From NCBI RefSeq assembly GCF_021134715.1, contig NC_060017.1:2852001-2916000 (forward strand): DNA of 64,000 bases, in the 5' to 3' direction. Both the position numbers and the translations under genes were made by a program. Position 1 is the stretch's first letter; each line of letters begins with the position of its first letter. Below are positions 1 to 12,200 of the stretch, piece after piece. Under the pieces are notes generated by a model. It was not told where the DNA came from and did not search any database. It was given only the letters and a program-made list of their open reading frames with translations. The DNA is from Daphnia pulex. Lineage: Eukaryota; Arthropoda; Branchiopoda; Diplostraca; Daphniidae.

Positions 1-1503
1 TTGTTTCTGATTTTGTGTTACAAGGAGAACGACGTCGATGTAACACAAAGAAAAAAGGGGGGGGGGATATGAAAAGGACCTTTAACATCTTCTTCTTTTC
101 TTGAGGGCAAAGGGATTCCCCCAATAGCCCACAGGGACGTAACCGTCAGTGACGCCGCGACGTCCCTTTTCTTCTCCTTTTAAAGAAGAAAAACGACGTC
201 GTCCAAGGAAGGGGGAACCCAAGGACGCGTGGCCCGTCTCTTTAAAAAACTTTTGCAACGAAGAAAAGAGAGATTCACCCCTCTTCTTCTTCTTCTTTAG
301 ACATTTTCTCTTATCGGATAAGTGTGTCTGAATCAAAAGAAAAAGTAGACCCTTTCTTGTCCTCCCTTTTTACTCGCCAGGAATAACCCCCCGAGGAGGT
401 AACCGACGCTCTTGCGTCGGCAGTTGCGTATGGGAGCCTCCACCCTCTTCCAAGGTGGTGGTTCCCATCTTCGAAGAGGGGAATGCTACACACAAGGATA
501 AGGGGGGGATGAATGAAAACGAAGGAATCGTCGAGTCTCTTCCCAACGTCAACGCGCAATCCGGGACCTTTAAATCGAACGGACAATGTGAAAATAGGAA
601 CCCCCCCTTCTTTCTTTCTTTCCCTTTTTCTTATAAGAGGGTGTGTGTGTGTATTCTATTGTGACTTCTTACGTCCATAAGTCCGTCCCAGCAAATGAAA
701 AGGTTTTGTTAAAAGGGAAAAAAGAAAAAGTCCTTCTCTTTCTTTTCATCGCCTCAAAGATATGGGACGACGCTGGTCTCTCAAGACGCGTGGCGTCTTT
801 TTAATTTCTAAAGAAGTTTGGAAAGAAGATATTACTGGGAGGGGGGGGGGAATTAAAGGCCCTCGGGCTGTAACCGACGCCGGATCTCTATCGCAACGGT
901 CATGTCAAGGGAAAATAAAGGTGTGACGGCTGCGACTGTCTATTTTCCACCCAAGACGTCGTCGTCGTCGTCCTTTTAAACCTTTTGTGTTGCCCAACTG
1001 CAGTGTGTAAAAGAAGACGATAGAGTCTTTTTATGACGTGTCTATTTAAAAATGGAGAAGTTGGAAGACGATTCGTCCTTTCTTCTTTCACCCCCGTGTT
1101 TTTATTTTCTTCATTCCAACCGACTTTTTCTTTCTTCGACCGTTCGCGTGCCACACCACCTTGAGACGCGTGCCCAATCGAAGAATGACGCCCATCATTA
1201 TCACGACCAACTATTCCCCAACGGTTTTTTTTTTTTTTAATATTTTTTCTCCCCCATTTTTAAAAAAGAGCGCCAGTCGTTTGTCCCGAATTATTCTGAA
1301 ATAAATTTCCCGGGTGATAAGAAAATATTACAGAAAATGCCGAGTGCAGAACGAGCTTTTGAACTTTTCGGGTTTCCCAGCAGCATTGTTGTAATTCATT
1401 TGAGGCTATAGTCATAGTGATGGCGACGGCAACGGCGACGTCGTCGTCGTGTGTCAATCTTGAGAGAGCCAAGGACTATAAATAACGTAGGACAATAACA
1501 TTA

Positions 1504-1552
1504 AACGGAGACTCGCTAAGGATTCCCTTAGCCGCTCGGCCACACTCATCTT
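1504..1552 (-). pseudogene. tRNA-Ser/Leu-like 5' fragment
   Basis: On the minus strand the stretch holds TGGCCGAGCGG followed by CTAAGG, which fits the internal A-box and D-arm of serine or leucine tRNAs, and then a 7-bp hairpin (GCTAAGG/CCTTAGC). No B-box or T-arm follows within 100 bases, so this is not a complete tRNA. It could be a truncated tRNA pseudogene or the head of a tRNA-derived SINE. A chance match is also possible. Confidence 0.35.
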
Positions 1553-4500
1553 GCACATGTTTTTCTATTCCGCGTCCCTTATTACCGAATGATTATTTAT
1601 TTGAAATGTAATTCTTTACCAAAAAAACGGCTTTCAGACACCTTGAATATTTGAAAAGGATTTTTGTTTCACTTAACGCTTAATTCTATAAGGGGCAGAT
1701 GTGGAACAGTCAAATTTTAATGAGTAAACATTACGCTGTTGAGTGGATTACCTAACCAACTGACGTCATTCGGATGTGTTCTATTTTTGTCACCGTTACA
1801 GATCACATTGTCACCAGATGAAAAAAAGAGAGAAAGAGAAAAACAACACAGGTATGTTGGACTACTACTGTCAAAGTAATGAAGAATCATTGCGAGGCCG
1901 GATGTATTAGACAAATGTTTTCTTTCCTCTGGTTGGTGTGTTCTCATTTGACCCGTTATAGAAATAGGAAGTCGATCCGGCTGTCCATTTCGGAGCCGTT
2001 AGATCGAAGAGGGAGGGTTTACAGCGTACATATGTGTGTGCATGCATGTTTCAGCAGCGTCATGCCCAAAGGTGATCTGACGGACTCTTTGGCCTGCGAT
2101 GCGGGAGGAAAGCAGAAATATAAAGGCAATATTTAGTCGTACAGCATTTTTCGAGAGCTAGGGTCGATGGTAGAGAGGATGTTGTACATACAACAACTAC
2201 CAGACGCAGCAGCCGGCAGCTGCACACCTGTCTTCCCATCCTCCTCCTCCCCCCTCCACCCCCTCTTCACGTCGTTACTCGTTACAATCCCTCCTTTTTC
2301 TTTCTCCCTCTTATCATCTGTGCTGCACAAGCGTGTATCTCATTCTCTCTCGAGCCAAAATGTTTGTCTCTCTCTTAATAGCGGAGAGCTCGAAGAGATC
2401 CATTCAATTTCCATTTCAACGGATTCGAAGCTTGTTATGTGATGTAAGTAATAATCAGAAACCGGTCGCCGTCTATCAGCGAAACTCCCAAGTCGAACGC
2501 AGCGACGATAGATCACGGTGATGACCGTTGGCTCTTGTCAAAACTTGGAGCACTCTGTGTCCTTAGTTCCTCTAGAAGTTGGTCGTCGTCGTTGCCGTTT
2601 CTCTCTCTAAACCGATCATCTATATGCGAGAGATGGAGCGAGAGCCAACAAGGAATTATGAACATGGCACGAGGAAGCAGAAGGAGGAGGGGGAGGTTAA
2701 ACACTCACTACTAGTCACTAACTGTAGTATAGAGCAAAGAGAACAAATAAACAGCCAAATGGACATGACGACGACGACGACGGACGTGTGATGGACCCCT
2801 TTTGTCGCCCAATCGATTTCATCAAAGACTCATCTCTTATTAATATAAAAGTCTGGCGTTCAAATAATGTTCCCTCGAGTTCCAAACTCTCCCGTCTCCT
2901 ATTGTATAGTAGATTGATCACGAACAAACAACAACAACTAGACGTACTACTACTTGCCTGGCTCTATATTGATCGCCACCATTGCGCACTGTTTTTATTG
3001 TTGTCGTGAGGCTAAAAGATCAAGATATCCATCTATCCATCCACGATGTATACAACCACTACGTCGTATTGCATCATGGATTACTTGGATCTATAGCTAA
3101 GCAATCGCAGGGGAAACGGGCCAGACTTTAACGCGACAGACAGAAGGTAAAAAGGAAAAGGAAAAACGACGGGAACTAGGAAACGTTGCGACATCGAACC
3201 GATTGGAGAAAGAGACTTAATCAATTATTCAGTGTACAAACAAGACGGATCGATCGATCGAGGGGGGGACCGGTGTCAAAGCTTATCCGTGGGAATTGTC
3301 GGCCGCGGGAAATGGTTACGTCCACAATAGTCTGCTGATATCTGACCAGCGCCACAACTTAAACATACCAGTACAGCAGCAGCAGATCGATCTCTCATGG
3401 ATATATGTTTGATGATCATTTCCATTCGGCGTTTCTTTTATTTGCTAATGAAAATGGACGAAGCATTCGCCGTCCGGATCTTTTGTTGGTTAAAAATTTC
3501 CATCTGCCGCGTGTTGTCCATTTCTCCGCCCGCCAGTGAGAAGAGCAATTCCAATTTGAAAATTCATAGAAAACGGCCAAGATATGTATATCCCCTTGAG
3601 AGAGCGAGAGTCTTTTTTCCTCTAGTTGAGTGATCGAGAATAGGTCGGCCGTGTTTGAGGAGGGATCAAGGGGACTCGGGTTTTTGTTTGGGTTAAAAAG
3701 GAAGAAAAAGAGCCGACGAATAGGTTGACAGCAACAATTTGTTGTTGACATGGGAACGTCACCACCGCCGTGGTCAATGGGGAAACGGACAGACCCCGAG
3801 CTGTTGGTTCATTACCAATGCATTCAACAAGAAAAAAAAGGGACCTATCCATTTCGGTAGTCTACTATTCCAAAAACTTGTTAATGGAGAAGATTATACA
3901 ACTGAAACTTTCTTACTGCTACCGCCATTGTATTTGCCGTGCTGTTTTTTAACCGGATAGTGGGCATTTCTCTCTTTCAAAATTGAGAAATGCCAAGAAA
4001 TTAAGTTCAACCCCATCTCCTACATAAAGATTCAATCAAACGTGTACACAAGAAACAGATACAACCGGTAGTAGTAAAAAGAAAGCTCAGTAATATATTT
4101 GTCTAAAGGGAAACGGATAACCGGGCAAGACGGTCAAGCTTTGATACGAAAATCACCAGGTAGATGTTCTTCCTCGTCTTCTTATATGTCCTTCCTTCCT
4201 TCTTTTCCCCCCTGACTGATTGCCCCCCTCTTGTAAAAATAACAAACAAACAGAGATGAAGGAGCAAAAAAAGAAAAAAAGAAATTTGACTGACGACTGA
4301 AGACTTCCTTCCGTTCTACCTCAAAAGCAACAACCTGTTGGAGGTAATGAACAAAAGACGTAGATACATACGCCCCCCTTTAACCCTCCTCCTTATTCTC
4401 CCCCCACCGAAGAAGAAGAAAAAAAAAACTCGTCTTCCTCCCTCTCACCTTTGTTCATTTTTTTTTATATTAACGAGAAAAATGGTGGTGGTGGGTAGAT

Positions 4501-5199
4501 GACTGGGGGGCCGCGCCATCATCGTCGTCTCCCCCTGATCTTGATAATAATATAAAAGGGTCACGACAATCTTCGGGAGACTTTTAAACGCTTCCGGCTC
4601 GCTTCTTTCTATTTTCTTCATATATACTCCCTTCGCCACTTGTTGTTTGTTTGTTGTTGTTGTTGTTGTTGTCTTTTTTTGACAAGTTGACGGAGCTCCA
4701 GCGTCTTCTTGTGTAGACTGGAGAAGACACGCACCGTCCGGTTTTATTTCACCGCCGTTCTCCTGATGTCTGTGGGAACCGTTTTGTGTTGTACATGTTT
4801 TTTCTTTCATTTCTCTCATGGAAAATGATAGAAAGATGATGATTCAATTTCTTTTGTTTTGATTCCATCCAATTTCGGTTGTCTTGACGATTTCTGTGTA
4901 GAGGAAGCCACGAAATGAATTCACCTGGAAAAACTCACTCGAAAACTTAGATTTAATTCCCAGCCGTTTCAATCATTCGATGGTAATGGACATGTTATAA
5001 CTTGCTCACGCAGATCGTCTGTCGCTGCCGCAATGTTTGTCGTTCACGGTTGAGAAGCGACGCGCGTCAAGTCGACAACAAACAATATAAAGCCTCCTCC
5101 CTTTTCGTTTCCCGACCGAAAAAATAAAAATAAAATCAGTGTCATGATGCATTGCCATACGTATTATCATGTAGAGACAAAAAAATAAAAGAGGGACGC

Positions 5200-5240
5200 G
5201 GAAGGAAGGAAGAGCTTCCTTCCTTCCTTCCTTCCTTCCT
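5200..5240. repeat. GGAA / TTCC inverted microsatellite
   Basis: Three GGAA units run straight into about six TTCC units, separated by AGC. The single strand can fold into a hairpin. This is simple-sequence DNA with no other feature attached. Confidence 0.8.
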
Positions 5241-8200
5241 CGGTTACCGAAAATGTTTGCTTCCTTCCGACTTGACAAAAGAGCACTTCCTATGTCCGCC
5301 CTTAAAAAACAAACCAGAACCTCGCGCGTCATATTATTATTACCATTTTTTGGGTTGTGTGGATGGACTGAGAAGGAGGGATGGACTGGACTGGGGGGAG
5401 GAGGCGGGTCAGTTTGAAAAGAGAGTGGACTTACTTATAACGCAGACTAAGCGCGCCTCGTGGAGCATGAGAAATGCGGGTTTTCCCTTCAATGCTCCTC
5501 TCCCCCCCTTCACACACAAAAAACAACTCTACTCTATTCTGCTGTGGCTTTTGTTTCTTTTTATCTAGCTCCGAAAAACTTCGTCTTATTCTTTTCTCTT
5601 TTGAGGTTGAAGCTCACCACGGGTGGGAAAAGACCTTTGGCTCCATATCCACGGAGGTCGCATCTCACGCATTTTCCATATTTTGTTTAACCGACGAATC
5701 ATTCATTCGCGGTATCACCCCCCTTTTTTTTCTAAATTCGTTGGGCTCGTTACCGTTTGTTTCCTCCACTGTCAAATGTCGGATGATTCACAGAAAGAAA
5801 CGAAACACACGACCTTCCGTAGTGAGGCCGGATATATATGTATACCAAGCGCGGCGTTGCGGGAATCCGGAACTAAGGCTCAGGTAACTACCGGATTCTT
5901 TGCGACACGCAGGCCAGACCACAGGAGGGATATTTTTTTAATCCCGTCTGATTTGATTCGAATGATGAAAATTTGATGCCATTCGACTTCCTTTTTTGTT
6001 GCCTTATGAAAGAGGAATCCTCTCGAATGTTTTGAACGTCATCAGGTGAGTGAAGAGGTCGCCGTCTATCGGGTTTTTTGGGTGTGGTAGCATAGAGGAC
6101 GTGACAAGGAGACAACGAATCCCAGTCTCGTAGATCATCCCCCTGTCTCGCATTTTTATTATTGTTCAGCAGCTATTGTATTTATACAAATACAGAAGAC
6201 CTACATTGTCGTTTTGATATTAAAGAATATTATATGAGCGCGCGCGTGTGTGTGTGGGGGCACAGGATCGGGAGATAGAGACGGCGGAACATGATTTATA
6301 CGACGTCTCCCTGTCGGTGGCCTGTAGCGACGACGACGACCGCGACTAATCAGATTAGAATGAGAAACAAAAGTAACGTGTACTTAACAGACGGACAAAC
6401 CAACTGTCCATTGTGTTCATGAGCTTCCAATTTCCCTGTTTTTTTCTCCCATATGGATCACGTTTGATATGATCCCCTCCTCCCAGTATCTGGAAAGAAA
6501 CGTGAAAAAGGTCATCGGGGGATGTACCGTAGGCGAAAAGGGCAATAGAAATCCCCCCCGGCCGCAGAAACACACACAAAAAAAGTAGCGACGCAATTGT
6601 GTTAGGCTTCCGATGCGCTTTCTCACGATCGTCACTCGACGATGACCGCACCAAACTCCATCCGATTCTTTTCCCCCGCCGACCCCTATCACGCATCCGC
6701 CGAGTCGATTTCAATTCAACTTTGACACGTCCAAAATTCAGAAAACAACAACCAAAATAAATGTGGGCATGGGAATAATAATGTTTGCATTGTTCTCCGA
6801 TGGCAAGCGGAAAAAGTCGACGCGCGTTTCAGCGCTGCGGCTCCCATGAAGCGGAAACAATGAAATTAACGTGCCGTCGCCGCGTCAAAAAAATAGACCC
6901 AAGAAGACCAAGGACCCAGAGATACACGTCCCGGTACGTTATCGTAAGGGGATAAGCTATATAGCAACTCGCTGACGTTCTTTTTTTGGTTTTTGGCCTG
7001 TTTTTACCTTCTTCCGCCCGAGCTAAATGCGATCCACTGTAGCGTATGAGGAAAGCCGGTATCTGCCTCTATCTCATCGGATTGATCCTTCGTCAACAAC
7101 ACTGGAATAAGGAAGCTCTATTGCTCCTGCCGAAGTTGTAGTAAAGTAGCGCAGCCATTGGGATTTCTCTGTCTGTCTCTGTGCTTTGTTTTTTGAATGT
7201 CGGGCGTGTCGTCAACATCGGAAAAGCATTCGGAAGTTGTTGGCCAGCAAGAGAAAGTCCACAAGGGCCATTTTTTTCCCCCTTTTTTTTTACAACAACA
7301 GCAGGAGCAACGGTACATGTAAAGAGAGAGATAGAAAAAAGAGGTAACACACAGTGGCGAAGACAAACCGGAATTGTCATGCGGATGTTGGCCGTTTCCG
7401 ATTTCCGGCTGTGTGTCGTCAACAACACAACAACCAAAAAAGGAAGCTAGATGGAGGTGGGTAGTAGACAGGATAAGCAGCCGACCGCAGGACAGATAAC
7501 TCGGACTAATAACTTGAAACGCGCGCTAAAAATTATATCTCTCGAGCGAATCTCAAACGGAATACCTGGACCTAGCCCCTGGGCTACTGTCGGTCGCCAG
7601 TCGTTAGATCTCGCCTAACAACGTCTTTGAAAAACGAATAAGAAATCAAACGGGAAATGCAACATTATTCGAATCCACACACATAGGCGGATCCCGGTAA
7701 TGGGCAACTCCGCCTGCAAGACGTTTGCCTTTCAGAAAAACTTGATTGACCATCCGTCCAGCAGCCGTTGTATGCGGCCCGAGTCTTTATTTGTTCAAAC
7801 GGTTTCCAAGCAATTAAATTCCCATTCACCGCAACTCGTATACACACATATACGTGTGCCGAAGAGTTACGAGGCATTGGACGGGGGTTGTTGTTTTTTA
7901 TTTGCGTCTTCAAAGTCTCTCTCCGCACTACATCACACAAGAAGTAGTTGGGGCTCAAGAAAAGTGTGTGTGTGGTTGGGGGGGCAGAGGGAAAGGTGCG
8001 CTCATCAATCACCTGTAAAACGGAGTGACCCCAATTGAACCTGAGGAAGTTAAGAGGCGTTACCGAGGAGGTAGTCTGTTCCTTCCATTATCTTTAGAGA
8101 GCTGCTACTAGGAGTAGTAGTACTAGCCCCCACTGTTTTGTTTTTCACTCTATATTGAAATGCTTGCGTCTATTCTACCTGAAACGTTAGACGTCCACTT

Positions 8201-9110
8201 CCTCTCCATCAAATAGACGAGCAATGAAATAAAAATTGAAGAGCGCGCCCTTTTTTCTCTAGAGCGGCTGTATTACACACCCGCACTAATAATCATCGGC
8301 CGTCGGTGTGTAGGATATAGGATAGCATTCAATTATATCACAAATGTAACCATCGGTCTCGTCACTGTGCAATTAAACCTTACCATCCGGCGTGTTATTT
8401 CCGTCAGAAATCCCCCCTTCTTCTTTTTTATTTTCTAAAATTAAAACTGGAAACCCAATTGATAAAAATTGAAAACCAAATATTTGCGCGCCGATCTTGC
8501 GACGTTGCAGTCACTTCCCGTTCGATAAAAACCAACAAAATGTGAAATCTTTCATGTGTTTTCCCAACACCCAGTTTTCAAGATGGGAAAGAAAGACGCG
8601 CACATTTTCGTTTTATTGCACAATGGTTTTATCTGGCGACTCCACACATCCCGTCCGGATGGGAATGTCACGTCTGTCGCTCCACAAAACTGTTTCTGTC
8701 TTTTCGAATTTTATTGAAAAAAAGCACGATGCGATGAAAGGGGTTGTCTGACGATCAAGATCCGACACCCGATTGTACATCTACTCTTGTGTGTTTGTTT
8801 TCTTTCTGGTCTGTTTGAAGGTTATTTTTTCTTTTCCCAAAAAAAGGAAAACAAAAAACAGAAGGCAATTGTGCGCCATATGGTGGGCTGGAGAGAAAAT
8901 GTACCGGTAACCCACCTTTACGTATTTCTCCTCGTTAGCCTCATTCGAGTCTTGCCTTGTTTTGTACAGTGAACACTGTGAGTCTCTCGTCTCTCTCTCA
9001 CGTATGTGTACAACTAGTCAACAGCCAGAAACTATATGGCACGTATAATGCCTATGCGTCTGTATCTGTCTCTCTGATATAATGACAAGGTTATAGTGTA
9101 TCTCCCCACC

Positions 9111-9212
9111 ATGGCTGCCAGCTATATAGATCTCTTCATGATACTTTATATATTTTTTTCCAGTTCTTCTTCTCCCCATCTGTGTCGTCTGAGTTTTGGG
9201 GGCCCGGAGTAA
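9111..9212 (+). CDS. Possible 33-aa small ORF with consensus start context
   Basis: The start codon sits in an ideal animal context (CCCCACCATGG), which is notable because the surrounding 9 kb has no gene. The 33-residue product begins MAASYIDLFM, continues with a short hydrophobic stretch (ILYIFF) and ends after a serine run. I recognise no family and see no flanking gene structure. It could be a small peptide, the first exon of an unseen transcript, or chance, which is the likeliest. Confidence 0.12.
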   Translation: MAASYIDLFMILYIFFSSSSSPHLCRLSFGGPE

Positions 9213-12200
9213 AAGGGGGCCAGGAAGTTAGGGGGTATATCTTCGACTTTCGTGTTGTATACGACCCCCCGAACTCCCCCCTCTCTCTCTCATCGCATTA
9301 TTTAGTAAAGACGGTTGTGCAGAGTAGTTGTAGGAGTGTAGTACCAGTCGTTTGGTTTTGTGGTGTATATACGTAGTACTATACAGGGGAGTGAGACGGA
9401 GCTAGAGAGACCGGCGGAAATGAATGAGCCTCGGCCGGGTGGTAGGTTCGGACGCACGCGACCATTTTCTTGGAGCAATCTGCTGCTCAATGCTCTCTGT
9501 CTCTGAGCTCCTTTCTTGTCACTCACCTTTATTATTGTTATTATAATTTATACGCTATGTGATAGCATCCAGAGACAGTACGGTGGGTCTCTTGCCTTAT
9601 TTTGATGTTTATTATGTAGATATGCCGAGGAGGAGCTACTGGGGTTTGTTTGACTCGTCCTAATTTTCATCGCATTTTATGATAGTCCAGGGCCGTTTCC
9701 GACAGCCTCGACTACATGAACCGACATAAGGGCAGCTGCAGTGACGATGATTGAAATCCCGTCTCGAAATAATAAAACCGACGTCTCATCTGCTCGAATT
9801 TTCGACCCGCTGCCCGACGCCAATGTTGTGTCACTTGGGCAAGTTTTTTTTTTTCTTATCGTGTCGCAATCTTCGACTTGTTTCTTATCACGAGCCTTAT
9901 GGCCGTCAACTGTCGCTCAAACCGTTTTATTTTTTTCGAGATAGGCTAATTCAAAGTAATTTCATTTAGTCGTTAAATCCCCTATTCGTTGCATTTGAAA
10001 GTGATGGTTTCTTGACACGATACATGGGGCCCGACGGTGACGTCACAGGTGGGCGTCTGCCCTGGGAAGAAGAGGATCGAATGGCGAGCCTATATACATT
10101 TTATAACTTGTCCCGGCCCCGGCAAGATGGTCAAAACGCTTTGCACCAAGTGGAATACGCCCCCCGTATCGCTGCTCTCTTTAGGGTTTTGTGTTCCTTG
10201 TGTGTGTGTGTATTTTTGTTATCCTTCAACCCGGACCATATAGAATGACTCGCAAGTTGTCATCAATAATTCCACTTGATCGTGTACCGACGCAAGTTGC
10301 TTGGGCGACCGCGGAAAATGGCGCGCGACTCTGCCCCAACAATCATGATGAGCCGCACTCTGAATTAGGTCATCGAGCCTCTTCATTTGGCAAAGAGTCT
10401 CCGCGACGTGCAACTACTCCTACTCCGCCGCCGCCAGCGTGGCGTGTGAGATAACACACATTCATTTATTTAATATGACTCTTATTGTACTACAGTCCGA
10501 GAGAGAGAGCTGCTGTAACATCAATTTTTTGTTTGGTTTCTTTTTCTTTTTCATTTGGGTAATGCTTTATAGTGGTCTGTGTGACTGATCAATCCCAAGT
10601 CTACAACTAACTGGCCAGCCAAATGCGAAAGGGTGAAGACGACCGAAAACAAAAAAGGAGAGGACTAGTAGACGACCCTTTTATTTTTTCACCCCCCTCT
10701 CCTGTTTTTATCGTCGTCACGATCGGTGAAACGAAAATGCCAGTCCGCAATGTTCTAGTCGTCGTTGTCGTCGTCAGAGAAGTTCATTATTATATCTCAT
10801 AAAAGCCGTGCACGGTAATGAGAGTAATGACGACCCGCGGTGCATTGTCTCTCCGCCATTCTCTCGTCTGCACGAAGAATAAAGACACACATGAACGGAC
10901 GGACATGAGCTTAGGGAATATTATTGCAGTATGTACATGCAGTCGGCGCTACTACTATACGGCACTCTATGTAGACACATTGGGCGTGGTCACTTTTGTT
11001 GGCTCGTTCCGGCCCAACTACAAAAAAAAACAAAAACGAATGGACGACAAAAAAATATATGAGGGAGTTTTCGGAACGATAACGGAGCAAATGTGAGAGG
11101 AGTTCGTTCAATCTCCGGTTGTTTCCTGGAAAATCATAAAGGATCGCCATTTCCCCCAGGGGTCTTCCAAACATATAAGTAGCTAGTCCTACTCTCTTTC
11201 ATTTCTCTAATGTTTCAATTTTAATTCATTTGTTCCTTAGTGCTTGTGTTTTACTAGGGCAAAAACTAAAAGAAAAATTCTTGAATGATTCAATAGGCCA
11301 AAATGTCAACGGCCATAATAGGGCGTGTATCGTCATCATGTCCTACGCTTTCCTGTAATCCACGTGACGTGTTGTCGATAAAATCGGCACTTGGTTGACG
11401 TAGAATTTACTCAATGAACTCTGAAATACTTCGGTTCAATTTCGGGAGCCCACAGCTGTTTCAACTGATCCTAGACCCAACCGGTTTAGGGCTTTTTGTC
11501 GAAACCTGATTGGCTACAGATAAAAGATGGAAAAGAACAAAAACAAATGGGTCGGTTAGACAGATTTATCCGACTCTCTCTAGCTTTCTGTCGGATCGTC
11601 CAGCAGATGTGTCAATAATGCCACGGGATTGCCACTCTCGGTCGTGTCATTAAATGATGCACACTTGTGTCATCTATAGCCACTCGCTGGTCGATTACTA
11701 TTTGCTTGCCGCCTTTTTTCTTTGCCTCCCTTCTCTTTTTAGATTATTTTATCGAGATCAGGTATACATGTGTTACATGCATGTAAATTGGAAGAGAAAA
11801 TGAACGACTGGTGTGGAGTGGGCGGTCTCCTATCGCACCATTCCTTAGCACTTATTCATTACTCTATACCTGTTCGTCTCTGAGTGATACTCAGGTAATT
11901 TATTGAATCGCATTTGAACAGCTTGCGCACTAGAAGGGTGGCAGTGACGACGCACACGGCGACTGACAACAGCCAAGGCGACGACACCGGCAGTTCACCC
12001 GCGTATCTGCTCCCACTGTTGTGTCCTTATTTGCATGGCTGATCCAATTATTCATTCCCGCTCACAGATGCACGACCATAAGCACGGCGACACTATAAGC
12101 TCATTCCAACCCAAACTCATTTCTCCCACTAAAATAAAAATTTGATAAAAGAAAAACAGACAATTTCTATCATAGAAATTACTGGCGGCAGTTTTGAATT

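Larger units (their letters stand above)
1..9110. other. Non-coding region, no gene seen
   Basis: Reading frames here are short, lack splice-compatible partners and encode low-complexity residues typical of translated purine/pyrimidine runs. What can be seen: poly(G) runs (57-66, 841-850), CGT/ACG triplet runs (about 957-972, 1435-1448, 2766-2782, 6326-6341), a GGAA/TTCC inverted microsatellite (5200-5240) and a tRNA-like fragment on the minus strand (1504-1552). I infer distal regulatory or intronic DNA upstream of prospero. Non-coding first exons cannot be excluded by eye. Confidence 0.5.
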
